Source: Clostridium sp. Marseille-P299
GTDB taxonomy: Bacteria > Bacillota > Clostridia > Lachnospirales > Lachnospiraceae
Reading direction: 5' to 3'
Assembly: GCF_900078195.1 (NCBI RefSeq)
Contig: NZ_FJVE01000007.1
Coordinates: forward strand, 558,001-622,000
Length of the DNA: 64,000 nucleotides
Part shown: piece by piece, positions 45,625 through 54,457 of the stretch
Layout: each line of letters opens with the position of its first letter
How positions within the stretch are numbered: position 1 is the stretch's first letter
Made by a program: the position numbers and the translations under genes
The notes under the pieces: generated by a model
What the model was told of the DNA's origin: nothing
Seen by the model: the letters and a program-made list of their open reading frames with translations, nothing else
Databases searched by the model: none

Positions 45625-45682
45625 AGAAAGTATGCTATCTATTTACGTTAAGTGTAATTGGATATCATACTTTCTTTTCATT
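45625..45682 (+). terminator. Terminator of the second importer
   Basis: AGAAAGTATG pairs with CATACTTTCT around an imperfect inner stem (ATC/GAT), followed by TTTCATT. It is 80 bases after the ATPase stop. Confidence 0.7.
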
Positions 45683-45752
45683 ATAAGCTCATTATGTTAT
45701 ATTTAAAATATGTAGTAACAGTTTAGTTAACATAAAGGAACGGTGAGAAAAA

Positions 45753-46895
45753 GTGAAATTTCTACATTTATCCGATTTGCATATCGGTAAAAGAGTAAAT
45801 GAGTTTTCAATGATTGAAGATCAAACATATATATTGGAACAAATATTAACGATTGTTGATGACAAAAAACCAGATGCAGTCATTATTGCTGGTGATGTAT
45901 ATGATAAATCCATGCCTACCATTGAAGGGGTAACATTATTTAACGATTTTTTGTCAAAGTTATATAAAAGAAATTTATCAATTTTTATTGTAAGCGGAAA
46001 TCATGATTCTGCAGAACGATTGAATTTTGGAAATCAAATTTTAAAAGATAGTAAGGTGTATATCGGAGGAACTTTTGATGGTGTTTTAACTAAGGTGTCA
46101 TTAGAGGACTCTTACGGACCAGTGAACTTTTATCTATTACCATTTATAAAACCTGCGAATGTAAGCGTATATTATGATGAAGTTGAGAGTTATCATGATG
46201 CTGTATATACCGTAATCGATAAAAGTAAAATTGATATAAATAATAGAAACATTTTAGTTGCACATCAATTTGTGACAAGCGCTGGAGTGTCTCCAGAACG
46301 TTGTGATTCGGAACAGATTTCTCTTGGGGGACTTGATAATGTCGATGTGTCAGCCTTTGCGGCGTTTGATTATGTGGCATTAGGACACATACATAGAGCT
46401 CAAAAGATTGGAAGTGACATGATACGATATGCGGGCTCTCCTCTTAAATATTCTTTTTCCGAGGCAAATCATAACAAATCAGTTACCTTAGTAACGATAA
46501 ATACAAAAGACGATTTAAGTTATGAATTAGTTCCGTTAAGACCAATGAGGGATATGCGAATTATTAAAGGTCCGATTGAGAAACTAATTGACCCTCTATA
46601 TTATAGTGAGGGAAACACCAGTGATTATATTCACGCAACCATTACAAATGAAGAAGAAATCTATGATGCAATTGGACAACTTCGAAGAGTCTATCCCAAT
46701 ATTATGAAGTTAGAGTTTGAAAATAGCAAGACAAGGAAAAATGACGAGGCAAGAACCTCTGCTCAGACGATTTCCAATAAAAATCCATTGGAGTTATTTG
46801 AAGAGTTTTATGAAAATCAGAATAACGTACCTATGACAGAAGAACAAAGAAATATAATGAAGGAATTATTTATAGAAAAGGAGATGGGCCAATGA
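45753..46895 (+). CDS. sbcD: Exonuclease SbcCD, D subunit
   Basis: A 380-residue Mre11-type nuclease subunit. Phosphoesterase motifs are complete: LHLSDLHIGK, AGDVYDKSMP, VSGNHDSAERL, VAHQFVTSAG and ALGHIHRAQ, which bind two metal ions. With SbcC it cuts hairpins and blocked DNA ends. The start is GTG behind GGAACGGTGAGAAAAA (suboptimal). Its stop overlaps the sbcC start by 4 bases, the usual arrangement. Nothing odd. Confidence 0.96.
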   Translation: MKFLHLSDLHIGKRVNEFSMIEDQTYILEQILTIVDDKKPDAVIIAGDVYDKSMPTIEGVTLFNDFLSKLYKRNLSIFIVSGNHDSAERLNFGNQILKDSKVYIGGTFDGVLTKVSLEDSYGPVNFYLLPFIKPANVSVYYDEVESYHDAVYTVIDKSKIDINNRNILVAHQFVTSAGVSPERCDSEQISLGGLDNVDVSAFAAFDYVALGHIHRAQKIGSDMIRYAGSPLKYSFSEANHNKSVTLVTINTKDDLSYELVPLRPMRDMRIIKGPIEKLIDPLYYSEGNTSDYIHATITNEEEIYDAIGQLRRVYPNIMKLEFENSKTRKNDEARTSAQTISNKNPLELFEEFYENQNNVPMTEEQRNIMKELFIEKEMGQ

Positions 46896-49800
46896 AACCA
46901 ATTGAATTAACAATGAGTGCCTTTGGACCATTTGGTGATGAGGTTAACGTTCCTTTTCATGAGCTAGGAACCCATGGCTTATTCTTAATCAGTGGTGATA
47001 CTGGGGCAGGGAAAACAACAATTTTTGATGCAATTTCTTTTGCACTATTTGGAAATGCAAGTGGTGAAAATCGTACGAGTGATTCCTTTCGAAGCGATTA
47101 TGCAAAAGGTGATATTAAGACTTTTGTAACACTAACATTTCTTCATAAAGGAAAGGAATATAAAATTACAAGAAATCCTACCTATCAAAGACCAAAGAAA
47201 GTTGGAGAAGGAACAACAGAGGAAAAAGCAAATGCTACCTTATATTTACCAGATGGGAATGTAGTTACTGGTGCTAGTACTGTTACAAGTAAGGTAATAG
47301 AATTGCTTGGAGTTGATTGGGCACAGTTTAAACAAATTGCAATGATTGCTCAAGGTGAGTTTATGAAACTTTTAACCGCAGATAGTAAAGAGAGAGGCCC
47401 AATTTTAAGAAAGGTTTTTGGCACATCAATTTATGATCAAGTACAACGTAAAGTTAAGAGTATGGCAATTGAACTTGGAAATCAGTGCAAAACTATTGAT
47501 AAGAGTATTGTTCAGTATTTAGAAGGTATTCTTTGTGATGAAAATAATAGCAATTATGAGCGCATTACAAGCTTTAAAGAAGCAAAAGATAAAGATATTC
47601 ACCAGACAAGTATTATAATGGAACTTTTAGTTGCTATTTTAGAAGAAGATAAACAGCAATACGAAAAATTAATAGAAGAAAAAGGCCAGTTAAATGAAGT
47701 TATAACGAAGCTTATCAAGGAATATCAAGATGCGGTACAAGTAAACCGTTTCTTAGATGAAATAGAAGAGGTTAAGGAACAACAAAATATTTTATTAAAA
47801 CGTTCTAGTGAAATCTCAGAAAAAGAGCAAAAGATACAATTAGCTAAAAAAGCTTTATATACGGTAAAACCAAGTTATGATAATTTACAAAGAGTATTGG
47901 TGGAGCTAAATCAGTTAGAAAAAATAATATCTGATCAACAAATAAAAGAACAAGAACTTGATAAAAAGCATGCATTACTAAAAGAAGCAAAAGAAAAAAC
48001 AGAAGATTATCCAGAACAGATGAGAGAACTTTCAATAGCAATAACAAAATTGCAAGAGGAAGTAACAAAGTGGGAACAATCCATTGTACTTACAAAGCAA
48101 TTAAGTGAAGCAAAAAACAATATTGTTTTGTTAGAGAAAAATGAAGTACAGTTGTTAATGCGCAAGGAACAATTGCAAAAAGAGCAAACAGAAGCAATGG
48201 AGGCAGGAAAAGAATATCAGCGACTCCAAACAAAGCTCTTTGAAATAAAGGAAGAGAAAAGTAGATTAGAGCAATTCTTAAAGCAATTGAAATCAATTTA
48301 TGAAGAAATGAAAGTAATTGAGAATGAAGAATCACGACAAAAAGAACTTGATGAAATTTATTCAAAAAAGGAAGCAGAATACTCTAAGTTATATAAAAGC
48401 TTTCATGAAGCAGAGCTTTTATATTACCGCGGACAAGCTGGAATTCTTGCTACACAGTTATCTGAGAATGAGCCTTGCCCTGTTTGTGGTTCTCTTCATC
48501 ATCCTAAGAAAGCAATACAGCTGGAAGGAATTTTAAGCAAAGATAAGCTTGAGGAATTTAAAGCAGAAGTTGAGAAAACAAATCAAGAATTAGCGGAATG
48601 CTTAGGTGAGTGTAGACAACAAAGAAATAAGATTACCTACCTATTAGAAAATGTAGAAAGTAGTTTGGATGAAATTCTGCCAAATCATACGAAAGAAAAT
48701 AGTAAAGAGCTTGTAATACAAGCCTTTAATGAGTACAAATCACAGTATGGACAAGTTATAAATTCTATGAGTGAAGTTGTAGAAGATTTAAAAGTCAAAG
48801 AAAAAGCTCAGGAAAACTTAAGTAATATTGTAAATGAACTAAAGCTTTTAGAGGAAAGAATTCAGACGGACAAAGAAAAAGTTCAAGGAGTTCGATCAAT
48901 CATTACATCCAAAGAAGCAAGTTTAGAAATGATACAAAATGATTTGCAAACCAAATCACTAGAAGAAGCAAAGGATGCGTATCAAAGGAAGCAAAGGTCT
49001 TATAGCCATATGCAAAAAGAGCGCAATGATGCAGTAGAGGCATTTACTGCGTGCGATAATGAGTGGATACGTTTAAATTCTGTTTTAAAAGAAAACATAA
49101 AAAAGCAGATAGAATTATCAAATAGACAAAAAGAATCAGAACAATCGTTTCATATAAGCTTAGAAAAAGCTTCGTTCCAGTCAATCAATGATTTTCAAAC
49201 AGTTTTAATGAGCGAAGAAGAAATTGAAACTTTAACGGAAGAGGTAGTAAATTATCAAAGAAGTTGCCAAAGTATAATAGAACGTTTGAATTATCTTGAA
49301 AATGTAACGAAAGATAAGAGTAAGATTGACGTTTCTTCTTATTTAATAGAGCAAGAGAAATTACAAGAAAAACGTAAGCAATGTGATGACAAAATTCAAG
49401 AAATCTATTACCGAATTCAAAATAATGAAGCGATTTATAATAATACGATGAAGCGTTATAAAGAGCAGGAACAAGTGAGAGCTTCTTATTTACAAGTGAA
49501 CGATTTAGCAAATACAGCCAATGGTGAATTGCGTGGGAAAGCGAAACTACCATTTGAACAATATGTACAGGCATTTTATTTTAATCAAGTAATCGCAGAA
49601 GCAAATAAAAGATTGTATCATATGACAAATAGTCAATATGAACTTCGAAGAAAGGAAGATGCAAGCAATTACCGTGTGGTATCCGGACTTGAACTAGAGG
49701 TTATGGATTACTATACTGGTAAAACCAGATCAGTAATGTCTCTTTCTGGTGGTGAATCTTTTAAAGCATCCCTGTCCTTGGCTCTTGGATTATCTGATGT

Positions 49801-50029
49801 GATTCAAAGTTTTGCTGGAGGCATTGAACTTGATACTATGTTTATAGATGAAGGTTTTGGATCACTTGATGGTAATTCGCTAGATCAGGCAATTGAGACT
49901 TTAATATCACTCTCACATGGCAATCGACTTGTAGGAATCATATCCCATGTTAGTGAATTGAAGGAGAGAATTGAGAAGCAAATATTATTAACGAAAAGTA
50001 TGGAGGGAAGTAAGATTAAGGTTAAATAA
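46892..50029 (+). CDS. sbcC: Exonuclease SbcCD, C subunit
   Basis: A 1045-residue SMC-like ATPase. Walker A is GDTGAGKTT at about residue 36, there are two long coiled-coil arms, and the zinc hook CPVCG is at about 529-533, in the centre as expected. The C-terminal lobe has signature SLSGGESFKASLSLAL and Walker B TMFIDEGFGSLD. It dimerises through the hook and drives the SbcD nuclease. Overlaps sbcD. Length is typical for Clostridia. Confidence 0.96.
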   Translation: MKPIELTMSAFGPFGDEVNVPFHELGTHGLFLISGDTGAGKTTIFDAISFALFGNASGENRTSDSFRSDYAKGDIKTFVTLTFLHKGKEYKITRNPTYQRPKKVGEGTTEEKANATLYLPDGNVVTGASTVTSKVIELLGVDWAQFKQIAMIAQGEFMKLLTADSKERGPILRKVFGTSIYDQVQRKVKSMAIELGNQCKTIDKSIVQYLEGILCDENNSNYERITSFKEAKDKDIHQTSIIMELLVAILEEDKQQYEKLIEEKGQLNEVITKLIKEYQDAVQVNRFLDEIEEVKEQQNILLKRSSEISEKEQKIQLAKKALYTVKPSYDNLQRVLVELNQLEKIISDQQIKEQELDKKHALLKEAKEKTEDYPEQMRELSIAITKLQEEVTKWEQSIVLTKQLSEAKNNIVLLEKNEVQLLMRKEQLQKEQTEAMEAGKEYQRLQTKLFEIKEEKSRLEQFLKQLKSIYEEMKVIENEESRQKELDEIYSKKEAEYSKLYKSFHEAELLYYRGQAGILATQLSENEPCPVCGSLHHPKKAIQLEGILSKDKLEEFKAEVEKTNQELAECLGECRQQRNKITYLLENVESSLDEILPNHTKENSKELVIQAFNEYKSQYGQVINSMSEVVEDLKVKEKAQENLSNIVNELKLLEERIQTDKEKVQGVRSIITSKEASLEMIQNDLQTKSLEEAKDAYQRKQRSYSHMQKERNDAVEAFTACDNEWIRLNSVLKENIKKQIELSNRQKESEQSFHISLEKASFQSINDFQTVLMSEEEIETLTEEVVNYQRSCQSIIERLNYLENVTKDKSKIDVSSYLIEQEKLQEKRKQCDDKIQEIYYRIQNNEAIYNNTMKRYKEQEQVRASYLQVNDLANTANGELRGKAKLPFEQYVQAFYFNQVIAEANKRLYHMTNSQYELRRKEDASNYRVVSGLELEVMDYYTGKTRSVMSLSGGESFKASLSLALGLSDVIQSFAGGIELDTMFIDEGFGSLDGNSLDQAIETLISLSHGNRLVGIISHVSELKERIEKQILLTKSMEGSKIKVK

Positions 50030-50093
50030 TTTTGATTTATTAGGGTTAGTTATAGGTGGATGCAAAAAGGTATTGTAGATTTTTATAAAGCAA

Positions 50094-50214
50094 AAGATGG
50101 CTATCGTAAAGTAGTGTTTCATATTTGTATATACTTTGAGTTTCTTATTCAAAAGCAAGAAAAACAAAGAATATCATATGAAACAGGCTGTTTTACGATA
50201 GCCATTCTTTTAAG
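50094..50214. repeat. Long inverted repeat between sbcC and dipicolinate synthase
   Basis: AAGATGGCTATCGTAAA (50094-50110) pairs with TTTTACGATAGCCATTCTT (50196-50214), and an inner TGTTTCATAT pairs with ATATGAAACA, giving a ~120-base hairpin. A second hairpin follows (TTATCAGAAGT at 50232 with ACTTCTGATAA at 50288). Both are in the gap between convergent genes and may act as terminators; they are longer than usual for that. Confidence 0.55.
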
Positions 50215-50368
50215 TTGAATTACATATAGCTTATCAGAAGTTGTTTTTTAACGTCTAAGAAGCGTGCTTATCAAATACTGTTTTTTACTTCTGATAAAAG
50301 GCGCGCAGTTTGCATCGCAATCTAATGATAGGAAGTTGTATTCTAACTTTTTAGAACAAGCTTAATTA

Positions 50369-50959
50369 CTATTGTTTTGGTGAGCGAATGATTGGCTGTA
50401 TTTGTACACCATCAAGAGCATTCTCCAAAGTAGGTATTACTAAATCAATATGAGAAACCATCGAAGTAGGTTTATTCTGATAACTATCTTGACCAAATGG
50501 AACAAAATATAGGTATTTTAGATTCATAAGGGAGCCTACATTTTTTAAATTAATTCCAAGGGCATCATTGGTTGAGAGAAATATAACTAATGGTTTACCA
50601 TTTCTAATATGTCCTTTTGCAGCCATTAATACAGGTGTGTCTGTGATACCATTTGCTAATTTTGCTAAGGAATTACCAGTGCAAGGAGCAATAATAAGGA
50701 TATCTATTTTATTTTTAGGACCTAGGGGTTCTGCATCTTCTATCGTAAGTATTGGATCATTTCCAGTGAGTTCAGTGATTGTTTTCATAAAATCACTAGC
50801 CTTACCAAATCTACTATTAATGTGTTGTGAATTGAAAGAGAATATTGGAATAACATTTGCTCCTTCTGCTTTTATCTGTTTTATTTGCTCGATAACGGCA
50901 TCAAATGTACAAAAGGAGCCAGTAAGAGCAACTCCAACATTTAAACCTTTAATTGTCAT
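50369..50959 (-). CDS. spoVFB: Dipicolinate synthase subunit B
   Basis: A 196-residue flavoprotein-fold subunit of the enzyme that makes dipicolinic acid for the spore core in the mother cell. Recognised by GLNVGVALTGSFCTFDAV, FSFNSQHINSRFG, LIIAPCTGNSLAKLANGITDTPVLMAAKGH and YFVPFGQDSYQNKP. Length matches SpoVFB. It follows spoVFA by 16 bases in the same operon; the ribosome site AGGAAAGAACGTGATTTC is loosely spaced. Its presence shows the organism forms spores by the SpoVF route rather than relying only on the EtfA route of some Clostridium. Confidence 0.95.
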   Translation of the reverse strand: MTIKGLNVGVALTGSFCTFDAVIEQIKQIKAEGANVIPIFSFNSQHINSRFGKASDFMKTITELTGNDPILTIEDAEPLGPKNKIDILIIAPCTGNSLAKLANGITDTPVLMAAKGHIRNGKPLVIFLSTNDALGINLKNVGSLMNLKYLYFVPFGQDSYQNKPTSMVSHIDLVIPTLENALDGVQIQPIIRSPKQ

Positions 50960-50975
50960 GAAATCACGTTCTTTC

Positions 50976-51857
50976 CTATTCTACCGAGGAGGTGTCACCA
51001 ATGATGTTTAGGATAGCGGAATTAAGAATTTCAGCTGAGGTTTTCGCTGCATATTTACCAGGGAGACCAAGACAAAGAGAAGCATTTATCTTCATCTGTT
51101 TACAATAATTAAAATTAGTTCCACCTGGGCTTGATGCAATATCAATGATTGTTACATCCTTTTTTACATGACTTAATAAGGACTCATCTAAAATCATTGA
51201 AGGAATACTATTAAAAATAAATTGAAAATTATCCAGTCCTTTTGACAACATTGAAATTGGTAGGGCATGATATCCATAGGCATCTGCATAAGCAAGTGCT
51301 TCTTCATTTCTAGCGCCAATGGTAACAGAGGCATTTAATCCTTTTAGTTTATCTGCAAGAATTTTTGCACATCGACCAAAGCCAAGTACTAGGCACTCAG
51401 AGCCATGAAGATTAATAGGACTTCTTGTAATCGCTTCTACAATACTTCCTTCTGCAGTAGCTATTGCATTTGCAATGCTTACGGACTCCATCTGCATGAA
51501 ATCATAAAAAGGAACATTTCTCATTTTCAATTCGTCCCGAATTCCTTTACTAAAACTTCCGCCAAATACTTGATGAAAGGAGTTAAGCTCTGAAAGAAAA
51601 TTTTCAATGCTTAAATCACACTCTGTGTCATTGGAGAAAATAGTTTTTTGATCTCTTGAGAATGGAATTGGGGTAATTATTGTGTTGCTAAAATTCATTG
51701 CTTCTTTTAAGGATGTTGCATGATATACGTGCTCCGTTAAATCGTTTAATGGAAGCCCATATACTGCTATGAGAAAACCCTTAGAAAGTAATTGCTGTAC
51801 CATGTAATACTGTCTTAAATCGCCACCGATAAACGATAATTTTAAAACATGAGACAT
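50976..51857 (-). CDS. spoVFA: Dipicolinate synthase subunit A
   Basis: A 293-residue NAD(P)-dependent oxidoreductase-like subunit that oxidises dihydrodipicolinate in sporulation. Seen: N-terminal LSFIGGDLRQYYMVQQL, the family phrase TAEGSIVEAI, a Rossmann loop VLGFGRCAKILADKLKGL, and C-terminal SSPGGTNFNYCKQMKINASLCLGLPGKYAAKTSAEIL. It starts behind a strong AGGAGGTACCAAA. A possible sporulation sigma site lies just upstream (see next). First gene of a two-gene operon. Confidence 0.95.
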   Translation of the reverse strand: MSHVLKLSFIGGDLRQYYMVQQLLSKGFLIAVYGLPLNDLTEHVYHATSLKEAMNFSNTIITPIPFSRDQKTIFSNDTECDLSIENFLSELNSFHQVFGGSFSKGIRDELKMRNVPFYDFMQMESVSIANAIATAEGSIVEAITRSPINLHGSECLVLGFGRCAKILADKLKGLNASVTIGARNEEALAYADAYGYHALPISMLSKGLDNFQFIFNSIPSMILDESLLSHVKKDVTIIDIASSPGGTNFNYCKQMKINASLCLGLPGKYAAKTSAEILNSAILNIIGDTSSVE

Positions 51858-51877
51858 TTTGGTACCTCCTTCTTCTA

Positions 51878-51904
51878 TAATATATGAGGAACTACACAGG
51901 TGGT
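51878..51904 (-). promoter_or_regulatory. Possible sigmaK-like promoter of spoVFAB
   Basis: Minus strand AC (51903-51904), 16 bp, CATATATTA (51878-51886), which fits AC-N16-CATAnnnTA. The implied start falls directly at the ribosome site, leaving almost no leader, so the call is weak. Confidence 0.3.
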
Positions 51905-52123
51905 GCTAAGCCATATGTTAATTTGTTAGGGAACTTTTAAACGGACTTAGGACCATATGTATCTATATAATGTGTATGCTTTACTTTCAGGTTATAATCA
52001 TATATAATTCATTTTAATTAATGGAATCATATGGAAATTAAAAAGTAACAGACATTAAAATAGGGGATAATAAATTGACATAACTGTATAGGGGATATTA
52101 CTGAGAAATGGAGACGATTTAAT

Positions 52124-52816
52124 ATGAGAATCTTGATTGTAGAGGATGATAAAGAGCTAAGCGAGGCAATGAGTCATCAATTAGAAAAAGAAGGATATGA
52201 AATCGATTCATGTTATAGTGGAGATGAAGCTATTAATCATGTAAGCAAAAATATACACGATATTATTATACTTGATCGTATGTTACCTGAAATGGATGGT
52301 CGAACCATTACTGAAAAAATCAGAAAGCAAGGGGTTACAATACCAATTATTATGGTGACTGCCTTAAATGGTATTTATGATCGGATTGATGGTTTAGATG
52401 CTGGCGCAGATGATTACTTAGTAAAACCCTTTGCGATGGAAGAATTATTGGCAAGAATCCGTGCGTTATTGCGAAGACCTAGGACAATAGAGCAAATAGA
52501 AATTTTAAAGTTTGTAGACTTAGAATTTGATGTCATTAAAAAAACATTATGCGTTGGAGATAAAGAGATGACTCTATCAAAAAAGGAAGGCGCATTACTT
52601 GAATATTTTATTAGAAATCAAGCTCAGATTATAACGAGAGAACAAATTCTATCTAGGGTTTGGGGAAATGATGATGTAGAGGATGGAAACATTGACAATT
52701 ATATTCATTTTTTACGCAGAAGATTAAGTTCTGCAAAAAGTAAAGCAAAAATAAAGACCGTCTATGGGATTGGTTATCGTCTAGAAGAAGTTGTCGAGGG
52801 GCACCATGGAGACTAA
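52124..52816 (+). CDS. OmpR-family response regulator
   Basis: A 230-residue DNA-binding regulator. The receiver domain has the acidic pair VEDD, the phospho-acceptor Asp in IIILDRMLPEMDG (about residue 51), Thr in VTALNG and Lys in LVKPF. The C-terminal winged helix ends in the canonical VYGIGYRLEE. It overlaps the kinase gene by 11 bases. It probably controls the lipoprotein/transporter genes that follow at 54.4 kb; see the CTGTGAAA repeats there. A TTGACA at 52075 and a direct repeat of TAGGGGATA (52061, 52089) precede it. Confidence 0.95.
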   Translation: MRILIVEDDKELSEAMSHQLEKEGYEIDSCYSGDEAINHVSKNIHDIIILDRMLPEMDGRTITEKIRKQGVTIPIIMVTALNGIYDRIDGLDAGADDYLVKPFAMEELLARIRALLRRPRTIEQIEILKFVDLEFDVIKKTLCVGDKEMTLSKKEGALLEYFIRNQAQIITREQILSRVWGNDDVEDGNIDNYIHFLRRRLSSAKSKAKIKTVYGIGYRLEEVVEGHHGD

Positions 52817-54119
52817 GATGTACATAAAAATAAATAGGAAGCTAAGGCTTATCTATACTATAATGGCGGGAGGCATATTAACGACAGTAATGTTTATTGT
52901 ATTCTTCCTTTCCGAAAACCAACTAAAAATGAGTCAAAGAGAAACCTTTCGGAATAACGTATACACCATTGCTGTAAAACTTCAATCGGAAAATACAATA
53001 ACAAATACGTGGTTATCTGCAACAGAGTCTAAAAATAATATGGTTATATATATTGAAGACGATGGGAAAGCGTTAAGGCCTCATGGAACTTGGATTTTAG
53101 AGGATACCAGAAAGGAATTAGTAAATATAGCGAGGGAAAAGGCAAAAATAGATGGCTTAGATATTAGTATACCTCCGGTTTCCTACAGAGATCTAAAGAC
53201 AAATTATTATAATATTGTTAGTAAAGACGGTATGAAGTTTTATTCAGCAGTTATTTTGATACCAAAAGGAAATGGCTTTCGTAGCGCTATTTTATTTCAA
53301 TATTTTAATCGACCATTATATGTTTTAATACGCCAAATACTCATATATGTAGGCATAGATGTTTTCGGTATTTTAGCTTTTTATTTGGTTAGTAAAGTAT
53401 TAATAGATAGAACTTTATATCCGGTAGAGGAAAGCAGAAGGAAACAAACTGAATTTATAGCAGCTGCTTCCCATGAGCTAAAATCTCCATTAGCAGTAAT
53501 TCGAACCAGTGCCTCAGCCATCCTTAAAATTCCTGAAAAAGCTTCTAAATATACAAATAATATTGAAAATGAATGTATGCGTATGGCCAGATTAATCGAT
53601 GACTTATTAATCTTATCATCTACAGATGCAAAACAGTGGTCGTTAAAATCTAGTACAATAGAACTTGACACAATGCTAATTGATATATTTGAAGGGTATG
53701 AACAAATTTGTAAAACAAAAGGTATTACCTTAGAAATTGTATTACCGGATGAAGTAATTCCTAAGATATATGGTGATTCTGTAAGACTAAGACAGGTTTT
53801 AATGATATTACTGGATAATGCATTGGGACATTCACAAACAAAAGATAAATTAACTCTGAAAGCTTACACTAAAAGAAATTATATTTATATTGAAGTAATA
53901 GATTATGGAATCGGTATTAAGGACGAAGAGAAAGAACATATTTTTGATCGATTTTATCGTATGGATAATTCCAGGAATGATAAAGAACATTTTGGACTTG
54001 GTCTTAGTATTGCAAAGGAATTAGTGATGTTACATGGTGGTACATTAACGATTGATGATACGGAAGGTGGAGGAAGTACTTTTATTATAAAACTTCCAAT
54101 ACCAAATGGAATGGCATAG
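52806..54119 (+). CDS. Sensor histidine kinase
   Basis: A 437-residue membrane kinase. Membrane helix at about residues 10-34, an extracytoplasmic domain of about 130 residues, a second helix near 175-200 (ILIYVGIDVFGILAFYLV), then the dimerisation/phospho-His domain EFIAAASHELKSPLAVIRTS, N-box LRQVLMILLDNALGHS, G-box VIDYGIGIKDEE..IFDRFYR and GLGLSIAKELV. There is no clear HAMP domain. The start is ATG 52806 behind GAGGGGCACC. It phosphorylates the regulator encoded immediately upstream. The extracellular signal is unknown. Confidence 0.93.
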   Translation: METKMYIKINRKLRLIYTIMAGGILTTVMFIVFFLSENQLKMSQRETFRNNVYTIAVKLQSENTITNTWLSATESKNNMVIYIEDDGKALRPHGTWILEDTRKELVNIAREKAKIDGLDISIPPVSYRDLKTNYYNIVSKDGMKFYSAVILIPKGNGFRSAILFQYFNRPLYVLIRQILIYVGIDVFGILAFYLVSKVLIDRTLYPVEESRRKQTEFIAAASHELKSPLAVIRTSASAILKIPEKASKYTNNIENECMRMARLIDDLLILSSTDAKQWSLKSSTIELDTMLIDIFEGYEQICKTKGITLEIVLPDEVIPKIYGDSVRLRQVLMILLDNALGHSQTKDKLTLKAYTKRNYIYIEVIDYGIGIKDEEKEHIFDRFYRMDNSRNDKEHFGLGLSIAKELVMLHGGTLTIDDTEGGGSTFIIKLPIPNGMA

Positions 54120-54147
54120 TATGGCTTCGCCTTGCCCCTCTCAACGC

Positions 54148-54189
54148 AAAAAACGGACAATCGGCTTCACGCTGATTGTCCGTTTTTTG
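54148..54189 (+). terminator. Terminator of the two-component operon
   Basis: AAAAAACGGACAATC pairs with GATTGTCCGTTTTTT around a small inner stem (GGC/GCT region). It separates the sensor operon from the lipoprotein operon, so the latter needs its own promoter. Confidence 0.9.
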
Positions 54190-54279
54190 TTGTCGCATTC
54201 CGCTTGTCGTCTTCCTATTTTGCATGTTCTTTGTTACTTTTTATTCGGGGTAAGCTAAATCAAATAATGTTTTTTAATT

Positions 54280-54298
54280 CTGTGAAAAAACTGTGAAA
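54280..54298 (+). promoter_or_regulatory. CTGTGAAA direct repeat, candidate OmpR-type operator
   Basis: CTGTGAAA occurs at 54280-54287 and again at 54291-54298, an 11-bp period that places both copies on the same DNA face. A TATTAT -10-like box lies at 54344-54349 with no good -35, as for an activated promoter. The rest of the 54190-54457 gap is AT-rich and featureless. Confidence 0.45.
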
Positions 54299-54457
54299 TT
54301 ATTACTTTCCCTATTTTTACAGATTTTTTAGAGAATTGATTGATATTATGATTATGATGAATCAGATTAACATCTTAAATGGCATAATAACAGGTGTTTT
54401 TACATTTAGTAATCATCAACGTAGTTCTGAAATTATGAAAATGGAGGATGGAAGTGA

